In this document: positions 34,416 through 44,063 of the stretch, one piece after another
Layout: every line of letters begins with the position of its first letter
Numbering within the stretch: the first letter of the stretch is position 1
From: Streptomyces peucetius
GTDB taxonomy: Bacteria > Actinomycetota > Actinomycetes > Streptomycetales > Streptomycetaceae
Direction of reading: 5' to 3'
NCBI RefSeq assembly: GCF_025854275.1
Contig: NZ_CP107567.1
Location: forward strand, 6,944,001 to 7,008,000
DNA length: 64,000 bases
Made by a program: the position numbers and the translations under genes
Notes under the pieces: generated by a model
Databases searched by the model: none
Told to the model about the DNA's origin: nothing
The model's input: the letters and a program-made list of their open reading frames with translations, nothing else

Positions 34416-36734
34416 GTGAAGAGATCTGTCGTGAGCATGACCCTCGGGTCGGTGCTCACCGCCCTCCTCGCCGCCGGGCCACAGCCCGCCGCCGCGCAGG
34501 ACGCCAGGGACGCCTCGCCGGAAGCCGCCGGAGCCACCGCTGCCGCGCACCGCTCCGACAACCGTCCCGGACCGCTCACGAAGCAGCGCACCGAGCTGCG
34601 CAAGCAGGCGATAGACAGGATCGCCGAGGGGAAGGCCAAGGCCGACGCCCGCGGCGTCGTCGAGGTCGCGCCCGGCAAGTTCGTGGAGACCGAGACCACG
34701 ACAGCCGTCCGCCAGGAGAAGATCCTCACCATCCTCTCCGAGTTCGGCGACCAGAGCGCCGGCAAGTACGGCACCGTCCCCGGCCCGCTGCACAACGAGA
34801 TCGCCCGGCCCGACCGCAGTGTGGACAACTCCAACGCCTGGACCGCCGACTTCAACAAGACGTACTACGAGAACCTCTTCAACGGCTCCGGCGAGTCCAT
34901 GAAGACGTACTACGAGAAGCTGTCGAACGGCCGCTACTCGGTGACCAACACCGTCGAGGACTGGGTCAAGGTCCCCTACAACGCCTCCTGGTACGGGGAC
35001 AACGCCGTCGAGGACAGCGGCGGTGCGTGGGCCTTCGTCGAGGACACCGGCAACGCCTGGTGGGACGCCCAGATCGCGGCCGGCAAGACTCCCGCCGAGA
35101 TCGACGCCCATCTCGCCCAGTTCGACGTCTGGGACCGCAACGACTGGGACCACGACGGCAACTTCGACGAGGCCGACGGCTACATCGACCACTTCCAGGC
35201 CGTCCACGCCGGCATGGGCGAGGACGCCGGCGGCGGTGCACAGGGCGAGGACGCCATCTGGTCCCACCGCTGGTACGTCAACGGCGACGACTACGGCCTG
35301 ACCGGCCCGGACGTGTCCGGCACCCAGAACAAGGCAGGCGGCGCGCGTATCGGCCAGTCCAAGTACTGGCTCGGCGACTACACCACCGAGGGCGAGAACG
35401 GCGGGCTCGGCGTCTTCTGCCACGAGTTCGGCCACGACCTCGGCCTGCCGGACTACTACGACACGGGCGGCGGCGAGAACTCCACCGCCTTCTGGACCCT
35501 GATGAGCTCCGGCTCCTGGCTGGGCCACGGCGCAGCGGCGAACGCCGGCATCGGCACCCACCCGGGACTGATGGGTGCCGAGGAGAAGATGTTCCTGGGC
35601 TGGCTGGACTACGCGGACGCCCCGCTCGGCACATCGGGAAGCTTCACCCTCAACCCGGCCCAGCTCCAGGTCACCGGCAAGGAGCAGGCCGTCCGCGTCG
35701 CGCTCCCCGACAAGACCACCAGCACCTACTACGCCACCCCCACCTCGGGCAGCCACGCCTGGTGGACCGGCTCGGCCGACGGGCTCAACCAGTCCATCAC
35801 CCGGTCCGTCCCGGCCACCTCGCGTGTCACCGTCAAGGCCGGCGCCTGGTACGAGATCGAGGCCGACTACGACTACCTCTTCGCCGAGTACTCCCTCGAC
35901 GGCGGAGCGAACTGGCAGCGTGCGGGCGCGGCCGTGGACGGCTCCTCCGGCGGCAAGTGGACGACGCTGCGCTACTCCTACGACTCCCAGGGCAAGCCGT
36001 CGCTGTTCCGCTTCCGCTACCAGACCGACGGCGGTGTGCACTTCGCCGGCGCGTTCCTCGACGACATCACGTTCTCGTCCGGCGGCACCACCCTGCTGAC
36101 CGACGACGTCGAGCAGGGCACGGGCGGCTGGACCGCCGACGGCCGCTGGAAGATCTCGACCGGCACGGAGACGGCCACCCACCCGCGCTACTACCTCATC
36201 GAGAACCGCGAGTACGTCGGCAGCGACGCGCTGCTCGCCGAAGGCCCCTACCAGTTCAGCAAGGGCATCACGGCACCGAACTGGGTCGAGTTCTTCAAGT
36301 ACCAGAACGGCATGCTGGTCTGGTACGTCGACCGGTCGTACGACGACAACAACGTCAGCGCGCACCCCGGCGGCGGCTCGGCCATGGCCGTCGACGCCCG
36401 CCCGGCGCCGTTCCGCTACGACGACGGCACCGCGCCGAGCAACCGTCGTCAGCCCTTCGACGCCACCTTCGGCCTGGAGGCCACCGACGCGACCTGTCTC
36501 CACAAGGAGGTCCTGTCGGGCAACGGACCGAACCAGACCGTGGTGACGAAGGCGGCCTGCGCGCCGTCGGTCCCGGGTATCCCGGTCTTCGACGACACCG
36601 ACCCGAACGCGTACTACGACACCTCGGCCCCGCAGGCCAGCGTCAAGGTCGCGGGCCACGGCGTGAAGGTCACGGTGACCGGCGACGCGGGTGACGACCT
36701 GACGGTCAGCGTGGTCAACCCGGCCGCGCACTGA
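34416..36734 (+). CDS. M6 family metalloprotease (immune inhibitor A type)
   Basis: 772 residues from GTG 34416, with AAAGGGA upstream. Sec signal peptide (VVSMTLGSVLTALLAAGPQPAAAQ), then a propeptide and the M6 catalytic domain. The zinc motif HEFGHDLGLPDYYD has ligands H336 and H340, with the family's LMSSGSWLG behind it. The C-terminal half has a MAM/immune-inhibitor-like beta region (YEIEADYDYLFAEYSLDGG, FLDDITFSSGG). It is a secreted zinc endopeptidase, in other bacteria acting on host or environmental proteins. Followed by a strong terminator. Confidence 0.94.
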   Translation: MKRSVVSMTLGSVLTALLAAGPQPAAAQDARDASPEAAGATAAAHRSDNRPGPLTKQRTELRKQAIDRIAEGKAKADARGVVEVAPGKFVETETTTAVRQEKILTILSEFGDQSAGKYGTVPGPLHNEIARPDRSVDNSNAWTADFNKTYYENLFNGSGESMKTYYEKLSNGRYSVTNTVEDWVKVPYNASWYGDNAVEDSGGAWAFVEDTGNAWWDAQIAAGKTPAEIDAHLAQFDVWDRNDWDHDGNFDEADGYIDHFQAVHAGMGEDAGGGAQGEDAIWSHRWYVNGDDYGLTGPDVSGTQNKAGGARIGQSKYWLGDYTTEGENGGLGVFCHEFGHDLGLPDYYDTGGGENSTAFWTLMSSGSWLGHGAAANAGIGTHPGLMGAEEKMFLGWLDYADAPLGTSGSFTLNPAQLQVTGKEQAVRVALPDKTTSTYYATPTSGSHAWWTGSADGLNQSITRSVPATSRVTVKAGAWYEIEADYDYLFAEYSLDGGANWQRAGAAVDGSSGGKWTTLRYSYDSQGKPSLFRFRYQTDGGVHFAGAFLDDITFSSGGTTLLTDDVEQGTGGWTADGRWKISTGTETATHPRYYLIENREYVGSDALLAEGPYQFSKGITAPNWVEFFKYQNGMLVWYVDRSYDDNNVSAHPGGGSAMAVDARPAPFRYDDGTAPSNRRQPFDATFGLEATDATCLHKEVLSGNGPNQTVVTKAACAPSVPGIPVFDDTDPNAYYDTSAPQASVKVAGHGVKVTVTGDAGDDLTVSVVNPAAH

Positions 36735-36751
36735 CGCCCGGCCGGCACGGT

Positions 36752-36791
36752 GCCGGGTGGGTCGCCCCCGATCGGGGGCGACCCACCCGGC
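36752..36791. terminator. Perfect 40-bp inverted repeat, bidirectional terminator
   Basis: Bases 36752-36771 are the exact reverse complement of 36772-36791, with GATC at the centre and arms rich in G and C. It lies 18 bp after the protease stop and 4 bp before the end of the convergent DUF3592-like gene, as expected of a shared terminator. Confidence 0.8.
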
Positions 36792-36794
36792 GTG

Positions 36795-37290
36795 TCAGGA
36801 CTCGTGCCCTCGTGGCTTCCTCCGGTCCGGCCACGCCTCCCACGCGAGCTTCGCGGTGAGCCCCGAAGGGCCCAGGATCAGTGCGAGGCCGATGAGGATG
36901 CCCAGAACGGCGAAGACCCGGTGCGCGTCGGGGGACGAGACGATCGGGCTCCCGAGATCGGCAGGGCCGTAGCGGACCCGGACGTCACTGCCCACGGGGT
37001 CGTCACCCGTGACCCGGGTCCGGTACCGCGTACCGTCGACCGTGTACTCGACGGTCATCTTCTCGACGTCGCCGGTTCCCGGCCCGCCCCCCGGACACGG
37101 AACTCCGTGCCACGACCGACCCGGCGGCGGTGGCGGAGACGGCGGAGGCGTCGCGCAGCATGTCCGTCCCCTCGAGGACGGCGGCGCTGCCCGTCAGGAC
37201 GAAGAGCGGCAGGATCGCCGCGAGGGCCGACACTCCTATGGCCTTCCCCGACTTGCGTGCCCATGCCGGCACCTGCCGTCTCGCCCTCAT
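36795..37290 (-). pseudogene. DUF3592-like membrane protein with frameshift in a G run
   Basis: ATG 37290 opens MRARRQVPAWARKSGKAIGV followed by a membrane helix (ALAAILPLFVLTGSAAVL). The frame is lost near 37090 at a run of six G; in the next frame the sequence continues PGTGDVEKMTVEYTVDGTRY, RTRVTGDDPVGSDVRVRYGP and a second helix (VFAVLGILIGLALILG). Joined, this is a normal two-helix DUF3592 protein of about 165 residues. The total length is one base more than a multiple of three. Real decay or a sequencing error are equally possible. Confidence 0.65.
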
Positions 37291-37452
37291 GACCGGCCCC
37301 CGTGCTCGACGTCGTGAGCAACCCCTGCTCGGTGCAGGTATGCCCGGTCCCTGGGGGAGGCATGTCCTCCGCCCCGCCGACACCCCTGGCCGCGGCCGGG
37401 GTTACGCACTCTGCAAGGCCGGTGGCACACCTCGACCGGTCGCGTCGCCGGG

Positions 37453-37507
37453 CTTTGTCTTGAGTGTGGAGAAAGTTGGGTCGGATCTGTGCGCAAGTTC
37501 TTCCCAG
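37453..37507 (+). promoter_or_regulatory. Element upstream of the ROK gene, shared with the 45312 promoter
   Basis: From CTTTGTC (37453) to AAAGTT (ending 37477) this 25-bp stretch aligns without gaps to 45138-45162 with 19 identical bases. Behind it AAGTTCTTCCCAG (37495-37507) again contains TTCCCAG, the complement of CTGGGAA found at the other site. AT-richer than its surroundings. Likely promoter/operator of the ROK repressor. Confidence 0.5.
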
Positions 37508-37598
37508 TTCGGTAAAGCGCTGCTACGTTCCCCTCGAAAGCCCGACGGAACCAGCCGACCGGGGTCCCCAGCCGAAGGCCAGGGGAGGGGAGGGGCAC

Positions 37599-38789
37599 GT
37601 GAGACGGATGACCGCTCGACCTGCGAACGCGCATCAGGCGCGACTGCTGCGCCTGCTGCGTGACGGTGGGCCCAACTCCCGTGCGCAGCTGGGCGATCAG
37701 GTGGACTTGTCGCGTTCCAAGCTCGCCGTCGAGGTGGACCGGCTGCTGGAGACCGGGCTCGTCGTCGCCGACGGGCTCGCCGCCTCCAGGGGTGGCCGTC
37801 GCTCGCACAACATCCGGCTCGCGCCCGCGCTCCGATTCCTCGGCGTCGACATCGGCGCCACCTCGATCGACGTCGCCGTCACCAACGCGGAGCTGGAGGT
37901 CCTGGGACATCTCAACCACCCCATGGACGTGCGCGAAGGGCCCGTCGCCATCTTCGAGCAGGTGCTGTCGATGGCCGCGAAGCTCAAGGCGTCCGGTCTC
38001 GCGGAGGGATTCGACGGCGCCGGCATCGGGGTCCCCGGCCCGGTCCGCTACCCGGAGGGCGTGCCCGTCGCGCCCCCGATCATGCCCGGTTGGGACGGCT
38101 TCCCCGTACGGGAGGCGCTCAGCCAGGACCTCGGCTGCCCCGTCATGGTCGACAACGACGTGAACCTGATGGCGATGGGGGAGCAGCACGCGGGCGTCGC
38201 ACGCTCGGTGGGCGACTTCCTCTGCATCAAGATCGGAACCGGCATCGGCTGCGGGATCGTGGTCGGCGGCGGCGTCTACCGGGGTACGACCGGCAGCGCC
38301 GGCGACATCGGCCACATCCAGGTCGAGCCGGACGGCCGGGCCTGCGCCTGCGGCAACCGGGGTTGTCTGGAGGCCCACTTCAGTGGCGCCGCCCTGGCCC
38401 GCGATGCCGAGGACGCGGCACGTGCCGGACGCTCGGTGGAGCTCGCCGCACGGCTGGAGGCGGCCGGGCAGCTCACGGCCGCGGACGTGTCGGCCGCGGC
38501 GGCGGCCGGTGACCCCACCGCCCTGGACCTCATCCGGGAGGGAGGCAACCGCCTCGGCCAGGTCATCGCCGGGCTCGTCAGCTTCTTCAACCCCGGTCTC
38601 GTCGTCATCGGCGGCGGTGTGACCGGTCTCGGCCACACACTGCTGGCCAGCGTACGCACCCAGGTCTACCGGCAGTCACTGCCGCTGGCCACCGGCAACC
38701 TTCCCATCGTGCTGGGCGAGTTGGGGCCGACCGCCGGGGTCATCGGCGCGGCCCGGCTCATCAGCGACCACCTGTTCTCGCCGGCCTGA
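37599..38789 (+). CDS. ROK-family transcriptional repressor
   Basis: 396 residues from GTG 37599, which follows AGGGGAGGGGAGGGG. Winged helix at residues 8-65 (NAHQARLLRLLRDGGPNSRA, SRSKLAVEVDRLLETGLV). The ROK sugar-kinase-like domain has FLGVDIGATSIDVAV as phosphate loop, GIGVPGPV, GTGIGCGIVVGG and the zinc-binding CACGNRGC. Such proteins sense a sugar or sugar phosphate. Position directly before the ribose-type ABC importer and the shared upstream element with the secreted fusion at 45312 suggest it controls the whole block to 57690. Confidence 0.92.
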   Translation: MRRMTARPANAHQARLLRLLRDGGPNSRAQLGDQVDLSRSKLAVEVDRLLETGLVVADGLAASRGGRRSHNIRLAPALRFLGVDIGATSIDVAVTNAELEVLGHLNHPMDVREGPVAIFEQVLSMAAKLKASGLAEGFDGAGIGVPGPVRYPEGVPVAPPIMPGWDGFPVREALSQDLGCPVMVDNDVNLMAMGEQHAGVARSVGDFLCIKIGTGIGCGIVVGGGVYRGTTGSAGDIGHIQVEPDGRACACGNRGCLEAHFSGAALARDAEDAARAGRSVELAARLEAAGQLTAADVSAAAAAGDPTALDLIREGGNRLGQVIAGLVSFFNPGLVVIGGGVTGLGHTLLASVRTQVYRQSLPLATGNLPIVLGELGPTAGVIGAARLISDHLFSPA

Positions 38790-39024
38790 CCGGGCCGGAC
38801 GACACGTAAGGCACCACCCGCAGCACCGCACCACCGCAGCAGCGCAGCACCCGCACTGGTCGCGTGACGCCCACGCCACGCCCGCTCCACCCGTACGCCC
38901 CGGCATGTCACACGCCAGGGGCGTCCGAGAGCCGCCCACAACCGCTCCGCAGTCATCCGCACCCGCATCCGTATCCCGACCCGCCCTGCCCGGTCACCGG
39001 CCGTACCCGCCGAGGGGATTCGTC

Positions 39025-40539
39025 ATGGCACCAGAACCACCCCTGCTCACCATGTCCGGCATCACCAAGTCGTTCCCCGGCGTCCGCGCCCTGGACGGCG
39101 TGGACCTCGAGGTCATGGCCGGCGAAGTCCACTGCCTCCTCGGCCAGAACGGCGCCGGCAAGTCCACCCTGATCAAGGTCCTCGCCGGGGCCCACCAGCC
39201 GGACGGCGGTGAGATCACCTGGCGGGGCGAGCCCGTGTCCCTCAGGTCGCCGATCGCCGCCATGCGGCTCGGCATCGCCACCATCTACCAGGAACTCGAC
39301 CTGGTCGAAGGGCTGTCCGTCGCGGAGAACGTCTTCCTCGGGCACGAGCCGACGTCCGCCGGCTTCGTCGTCCGCGGCTCCGCCGCCCGGAGCGCCACCG
39401 CCGCACTGCTGAAACGCCTCGGCCATGCGGAGATCGACCCGACCCGTCTCGTCGGCGACCTGTCCGCCGCCCAGCAGCAGATCGTCTCCATGGCCCGCGC
39501 CCTCTCCCACGACGTGCGCCTGATCGTGATGGACGAGCCGTCGGCCGCGCTCGACCCGGACGAGGTCGACAACCTCTTCAGGATCGTGGGCGACCTTACG
39601 GCCGACGGCGTCGCCGTCGTCTACATCTCCCACCGCCTGGAGGAGATCCGCCGCATCGGCGACCGGGTCACCGTCCTCAAGGACGGCCGGGCCGTCGCCG
39701 TGGGGCTGCCGGCCGAGTCCACCCCGACCCGTGACGTCGTCGCGCTGATGACCGGGCGCAATGTCGAGTACGTCTTCCCCGAGCGGCCGGACAGCGCTGT
39801 CGCGGCGGCGAAGGAGCCGGTGCTGCGGGTCGAAGGACTCACCCGCCGCGGCGAGTTCGCGCCCGTCGACCTGGAGCTGCGCCCCGGCGAGATCGTCGGC
39901 CTCGCCGGCCTCGTCGGCTCCGGCCGCAGCGAGATCCTGGAGACGATCTACGGTGCGCGCAGGGCGGACGGCGGTCGCGTCCTCGTGGACGGGGCCGTGC
40001 TGCGGCCCGGCAGCGTGCGGGCCGCGGTCCGCGCCGGCATCGGGCTCGCCCCCGAGGAGCGCAAGGCGCAGGGGCTGCTGATGCTCGAGTCCGTCACCCG
40101 CAACGTGTCCGTCTCGACCCTCTCGCGCTTCTCCCGCGCCGGCTGGCTCGACCGCCGCGCCGAGCGCGCCGCCGCCCAGCGGGCGACCAGGGAGCTCTCC
40201 CTGCGCCCCGACGACCCTGACGCCCGCATCCGCACCCTGTCCGGCGGCAACCAGCAGAAGGCGGTGCTCGCGCGCTGGCTGCTGCGCGGCTGCAAGGTGC
40301 TGCTGCTCGACGAGCCGACCCGGGGCGTCGACGTCGGCGCCAGGGCAGAGCTCTACGCCGTGATCCGCCAACTGGCCGACGAGGGCCTCGCCGTACTTCT
40401 CGTATCCAGCGAAGTGCCCGAAGTCCTGGGCCTCGCCGACCGGGTGCTGGTGCTCCGTGAAGGCAGCGTCGTACACACGGCGGACGCCCGGGAGCTCGAC
40501 GAGCACCGCGTACTCGATCTTGTGATGGAAGGGAGCTGA
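39025..40539 (+). CDS. Sugar ABC transporter ATP-binding protein (RbsA/MglA type, two ATPase domains)
   Basis: 504 residues from ATG 39025 with GAGGGG upstream. The first domain has Walker A GQNGAGKST and the LSAAQQQIVSMARAL signature with VMDEPSAALD; the second has GLVGSGRSEI in place of a Walker A, signature LSGGNQQKAVLARWL and LLLDEPTRGVDVG. This double layout is that of ribose/galactose-type importers. It energises the permease at 40546. The 235-bp gap before it is low in features apart from a CCGCAGCACC-like low-complexity run. Confidence 0.94.
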   Translation: MAPEPPLLTMSGITKSFPGVRALDGVDLEVMAGEVHCLLGQNGAGKSTLIKVLAGAHQPDGGEITWRGEPVSLRSPIAAMRLGIATIYQELDLVEGLSVAENVFLGHEPTSAGFVVRGSAARSATAALLKRLGHAEIDPTRLVGDLSAAQQQIVSMARALSHDVRLIVMDEPSAALDPDEVDNLFRIVGDLTADGVAVVYISHRLEEIRRIGDRVTVLKDGRAVAVGLPAESTPTRDVVALMTGRNVEYVFPERPDSAVAAAKEPVLRVEGLTRRGEFAPVDLELRPGEIVGLAGLVGSGRSEILETIYGARRADGGRVLVDGAVLRPGSVRAAVRAGIGLAPEERKAQGLLMLESVTRNVSVSTLSRFSRAGWLDRRAERAAAQRATRELSLRPDDPDARIRTLSGGNQQKAVLARWLLRGCKVLLLDEPTRGVDVGARAELYAVIRQLADEGLAVLLVSSEVPEVLGLADRVLVLREGSVVHTADARELDEHRVLDLVMEGS

Positions 40540-40545
40540 GACGGC

Positions 40546-41583
40546 ATGACGCAGCCGGCCACCCCGGCGCAGCAGGACGCGCCGATGCCCGCCGCCAAGT
40601 CCGCACCGGACAAGGGAGGTCCAGGCCGTCCGCTGGGACTGCGCCTCGACGTCCGCAACCTGTCGCTGCTCGGTGTTCTCGCCGTGCTCGTCGCGGTGGG
40701 CGGAATCACCAAGCCCGACGAGTTCCTCGCCACGAGCAATCTGCAGCTCGTCCTCACCCAGGCGTCCGTCATCGGTGTCGTCACCGTCGGCATGACCTTC
40801 GTCATCACCAGCGGCGGCATCGACCTGTCCGTCGGCGCGATCGTGGCCCTGGCCTCCGTATGGGCGACGACGGTGGCCACGCAGGAGTTCGGCTTCGCGG
40901 GCATCCTGTTCACCGCCCTCATCGTCGGTGTGGGCTGCGGACTCGTGAACGGGCTGCTCATCGCGTACGGGCGGATGGTGCCCTTCATCGCCACCCTCGC
41001 GATGCTCGCCTCCGCCCGGGGCCTCGCTCTGCAGATCACGGACGGCAGGACCCAGATCGTCACCGTCGACTCGGTGCTCGACCTCGGCATCCGGGACGCC
41101 TACATCCTCGGCATCCCGCCCCTGGTCCTCGTCTTCGCCGCCGTCACCGTCGTCGGGTGGCTCCTGCTCAACCGCACCACCTTCGGACGCCGCACCATCG
41201 CCGTCGGCGGCAACGCGGAGGCCGCGCGGCTCGCCGGCATCGACGTCCGGCGCCAGCGGCTCTACCTCTACCTGCTGTCCGGCCTGTGCTGCGGCATCGC
41301 CGCATTCATGCTGATCGTCCTCGCCGGCTCCGGCCAGAACACCAACGGCAACCTGTACGAACTCGACGCCATCGCCGCCGCCATCATCGGCGGCACGCTG
41401 CTCAGCGGCGGCCGCGGCACGATCATCGGCTCCGTCCTCGGTGTCCTCGTGTTCACCACGATCACCAACATCTTCGCCCTCAACAACCTCGAGAGCGCCG
41501 TCCAGCAGATCGCCAAGGGCGCCATCATCGTTGCCGCCGTACTCGTCCAGCACCGCACGCTGCGAGGCTCCGGCGACGCCTGA
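40546..41583 (+). CDS. Sugar ABC transporter permease (RbsC type)
   Basis: 345 residues, six bases behind the ATPase gene. About ten membrane helices; TFVITSGGIDLSVGAIVALA is the family's best conserved block and TTFGRRTIAVGGNAEAARLA the cytoplasmic coupling loop (EAA-like). GGTLLSGGRGTIIGSVLGVL is the C-terminal RbsC signature. It forms the inner-membrane channel together with a second copy of itself. Confidence 0.94.
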   Translation: MTQPATPAQQDAPMPAAKSAPDKGGPGRPLGLRLDVRNLSLLGVLAVLVAVGGITKPDEFLATSNLQLVLTQASVIGVVTVGMTFVITSGGIDLSVGAIVALASVWATTVATQEFGFAGILFTALIVGVGCGLVNGLLIAYGRMVPFIATLAMLASARGLALQITDGRTQIVTVDSVLDLGIRDAYILGIPPLVLVFAAVTVVGWLLLNRTTFGRRTIAVGGNAEAARLAGIDVRRQRLYLYLLSGLCCGIAAFMLIVLAGSGQNTNGNLYELDAIAAAIIGGTLLSGGRGTIIGSVLGVLVFTTITNIFALNNLESAVQQIAKGAIIVAAVLVQHRTLRGSGDA

Positions 41584-41655
41584 CGCCTGGACCCCGCCCC
41601 CTCCCACTGACCTCCTCACGCCCGTCGCACCGCCCAGCTGAAGGGTTGATCCGCC

Positions 41656-42702
41656 ATGCCAGAAATGCCAGCCACCAGCCGCAGAGGACTGCTGTTCGGC
41701 ACCGCCGCGGTCTCCGCCGGCGCGCTGCTCACCGCCTGCACCAGCAACGAGCCCAAGACGGAGAAGCAGGCCACCGACAACGCCCCCGTCGCCGACGACA
41801 AGCCCGGCAAGCCCGTCACCATCGGCTTCGCCGGTCCGCAGGCCGACCACGGCTGGCTGAACGCCATCAACCAGAACGCCAAGAGCCGCGCCGAGAGGTA
41901 CTCCGACGTCACCCTGGAGATCACCGAGGGCTCCAACGACACGGCGGCCCAGATCGGCCAGGTGCAGACCCTCATCAACAAGAAGGTCGACGTCCTGGTG
42001 ATCCTGCCGGCCGACGGCAAGGCGCTCACCCAGGTCGGGCTCCAGGCGATGAGGGCGGGTATCCCCGTCGTCAACCTCGACCGGATCTTCGCCTCCCCGC
42101 AGGCGTACCGCTGCTGGATCGGCGGCGACAACTACGGCATGGGCCTCAACGCCGGCAACTACATCGGCGAGCAGCTGAGGGACAAGCCGAACGCCAAGGT
42201 CATCGAGCTCGCCGGGCTCGACAACCTGGAACTCACCAAGCAGCGCACCCAGGGCTTCGACGACGCCCTGAAGAACTATCCCAACATCAAGAAGGTGGCC
42301 CGCCAGGCGGCCGACTTCACCGTCGAGTCCGGCCAGGCCAAGATGGCGCAGCTGCTCCAGGCCCAGTCGCAGTTCGACGCCCTGTGGAACCACGACGACG
42401 ACCAGGGCGTCGGCGCGCTGCGCGCCATCGCCCAGGCGGGCCGCAAGGACTTCCTGATGGTCGGCGGCGCCGGTGCCAAGTCCGCGATGGACGCCATCAA
42501 GGCCGACGACAGCGTGCTGAAGGCCACCGTCCTCTACCCGCCGACCATGGCCGCCTCCGCCATCGACCTGGCGCGCGCGCTCGGGCAGGGCAAGGGCGTC
42601 AGCGGCATGGCCGAGCTGGAGATCCCGGCCTCGCTGACCCTCTACTCGGCCGTGGTCACCAAGGACAACGTCGACCAGTACCTGCCCACCGGTTTCAACT
42701 GA
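41656..42702 (+). CDS. Sugar ABC transporter substrate-binding lipoprotein
   Basis: 348 residues. SRRGLLFGTAAVSAGALLTAC is a twin-arginine signal ending in a lipobox with Cys29 or so. The mature protein is a type I periplasmic-binding fold (peripla_BP_4): TIGFAGPQADHGWLNAINQN, QVQTLINKKVDVLVILPADG, GIPVVNLDRI and ALWNHDDDQGVGALRAI. The binding partner is probably a pentose, hexose or cyclitol, since the class covers ribose, xylose and inositol; not resolvable here. Confidence 0.93.
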   Translation: MPEMPATSRRGLLFGTAAVSAGALLTACTSNEPKTEKQATDNAPVADDKPGKPVTIGFAGPQADHGWLNAINQNAKSRAERYSDVTLEITEGSNDTAAQIGQVQTLINKKVDVLVILPADGKALTQVGLQAMRAGIPVVNLDRIFASPQAYRCWIGGDNYGMGLNAGNYIGEQLRDKPNAKVIELAGLDNLELTKQRTQGFDDALKNYPNIKKVARQAADFTVESGQAKMAQLLQAQSQFDALWNHDDDQGVGALRAIAQAGRKDFLMVGGAGAKSAMDAIKADDSVLKATVLYPPTMAASAIDLARALGQGKGVSGMAELEIPASLTLYSAVVTKDNVDQYLPTGFN

Positions 42703-42786
42703 CCGGCGGCGTCAGGGGGCCCTGGCCGGGCCCCGCCCCCACCGAGCACACCGACGAGTCCGTGACTCCGACAAGGAGGAATCCGT

Positions 42787-44004
42787 ATGGAACTGAGGGA
42801 CAGTGAGGCCGCACCGCCGACACTCGGCGTCGGCATGGTCGGCTACGCGTTCATGGGTGCAGCCCACTCCCAAGGGTGGCGCACCGCAGGGCGCGTGTTC
42901 GACCTGCCGCTGCGGCCGGTCCTCGCCGCGATCGGCGGCCGTGACGCGGCCGCCGTGCGTGCGGCGGCCGACAAACACGGCTGGGCCGCGGCGGAGACCG
43001 ACTGGCGCGCCCTCGTGGCCCGCGACGACGTGCAGCTCGTCGACGTCTGCACACCGGGTGACAGCCATGCGGAGATCGCGATCGCGGCCCTGGAGGCGGG
43101 CAAGCACGTCCTGTGCGAGAAGCCGCTGGCCAATTCGGTCGCCGAGGCGGAGGCCATGGTCGCGGCCGCCGAACGGGCCAGGGCGAACGGTCAGCTGGCG
43201 ATGGTCGGCTTCAACTACCGCCGGGTTCCGGCGCTCTCCTTCGCCCGCCGGCTCATCGCGGAGGGCCGGCTCGGCACCCTGCGCCATGTACGGGTGACGT
43301 ATCTGCAGGACTGGCTGGTCGACCCGGACTTCCCGCTGACCTGGCGGCTCGAGCGCGAGCACGCGGGGTCCGGGGCGCTGGGCGACCTCGGCGCCCATGT
43401 CGTCGACCTCGCCCAGTACCTGACGGGTGAGGTGCTGGTCGGGGTGTCCGCGCAGCTGGAGACCTTCGTCAGGGAACGGCCCCGGCTCGAGGGCGCCTCC
43501 GCGGGCCTGACCGCCTCCGGCGGTGCGGCGCGCGGGCCCGTCACCGTCGACGACGCGGCCGTCTTCACCGGCCGGCTGGCGTCCGGGGCGCTCGCCACCT
43601 TCGAGGCGACCCGGATGGCGACCGGCCGCAAGAACGCCCTGCGGCTGGAGATCAACGGCGAGCACGGTTCGCTCGCCTTCGACCTGGAGCGGCTCAACGA
43701 GCTGTCCTTCCACGACCATCACGAGCCGGCGGCGACGGCCGGGTTCCGCCGGATCCTCGTCACCGAGGCGGAGCACCCGTACCTGGAGGCGTGGTGGCCG
43801 CCGGGCCACGCGCTCGGCTACGAGCACACCTTCGCCCACCAGGCCCGTGACCTGGTGGAGGCCATCGCGTCCGGCACCGACCCGGTGCCGTCGTTCGCCG
43901 ACGGGCTCCAGGTCCAGCGGGTGCTCGCGGCCGTCGAGGAGAGCGCGCAGAAGAACGCCGTCTACACCCCCGTCCAGGCGGTACAGGCTCAGGTCCGGCA
44001 GTAG
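42787..44004 (+). CDS. Gfo/Idh/MocA family oxidoreductase
   Basis: 405 residues, ATG preceded by [27 protein letters not shown] is the NAD(P)-binding motif, [20 protein letters not shown] and [11 protein letters not shown] hold the conserved EKP lysine, and [17 protein letters not shown] supplies the catalytic Asp/His. Family members oxidise sugar or inositol hydroxyls, or act on 3-keto sugars. Sits between the importer genes and a sugar isomerase, so it probably processes the imported compound. Its stop codon lies within a small tandem repeat. Confidence 0.93.
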   Translation: MELRDSEAAPPTLGVGMVGYAFMGAAHSQGWRTAGRVFDLPLRPVLAAIGGRDAAAVRAAADKHGWAAAETDWRALVARDDVQLVDVCTPGDSHAEIAIAALEAGKHVLCEKPLANSVAEAEAMVAAAERARANGQLAMVGFNYRRVPALSFARRLIAEGRLGTLRHVRVTYLQDWLVDPDFPLTWRLEREHAGSGALGDLGAHVVDLAQYLTGEVLVGVSAQLETFVRERPRLEGASAGLTASGGAARGPVTVDDAAVFTGRLASGALATFEATRMATGRKNALRLEINGEHGSLAFDLERLNELSFHDHHEPAATAGFRRILVTEAEHPYLEAWWPPGHALGYEHTFAHQARDLVEAIASGTDPVPSFADGLQVQRVLAAVEESAQKNAVYTPVQAVQAQVRQ

Positions 44005-44051
44005 TCCGCAGCGATCCGGCAGTAAACCGTAGCGATCCGGCAGGAAACCGG
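43992..44051. repeat. Three imperfect copies of a 20-bp unit at a gene junction
   Basis: Units at about 43992-44010, 44011-44031 and 44032-44051 each contain TCCGGCAGTA or TCCGGCAGGA; the last two share GCGATCCGGCAG and AAACCG. They span the end of the oxidoreductase gene and stop just before the ribosome site of the isomerase gene. Confidence 0.6.
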
Positions 44052-44063
44052 TTTGGAGGCACC

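Noticed and set aside
38790..39024. CCGCAGCACC-like repeats before the ABC ATPase as an operator array
   Set aside because: Irregular low-complexity CAG/CCG sequence without dyad symmetry; likely just compositional.
38953..42393. 1146-codon minus-strand open frame opposite the sugar ABC genes
   Set aside because: It is the antisense shadow of high-GC genes with clear domains on the plus strand; its translation is repetitive and has no family character.
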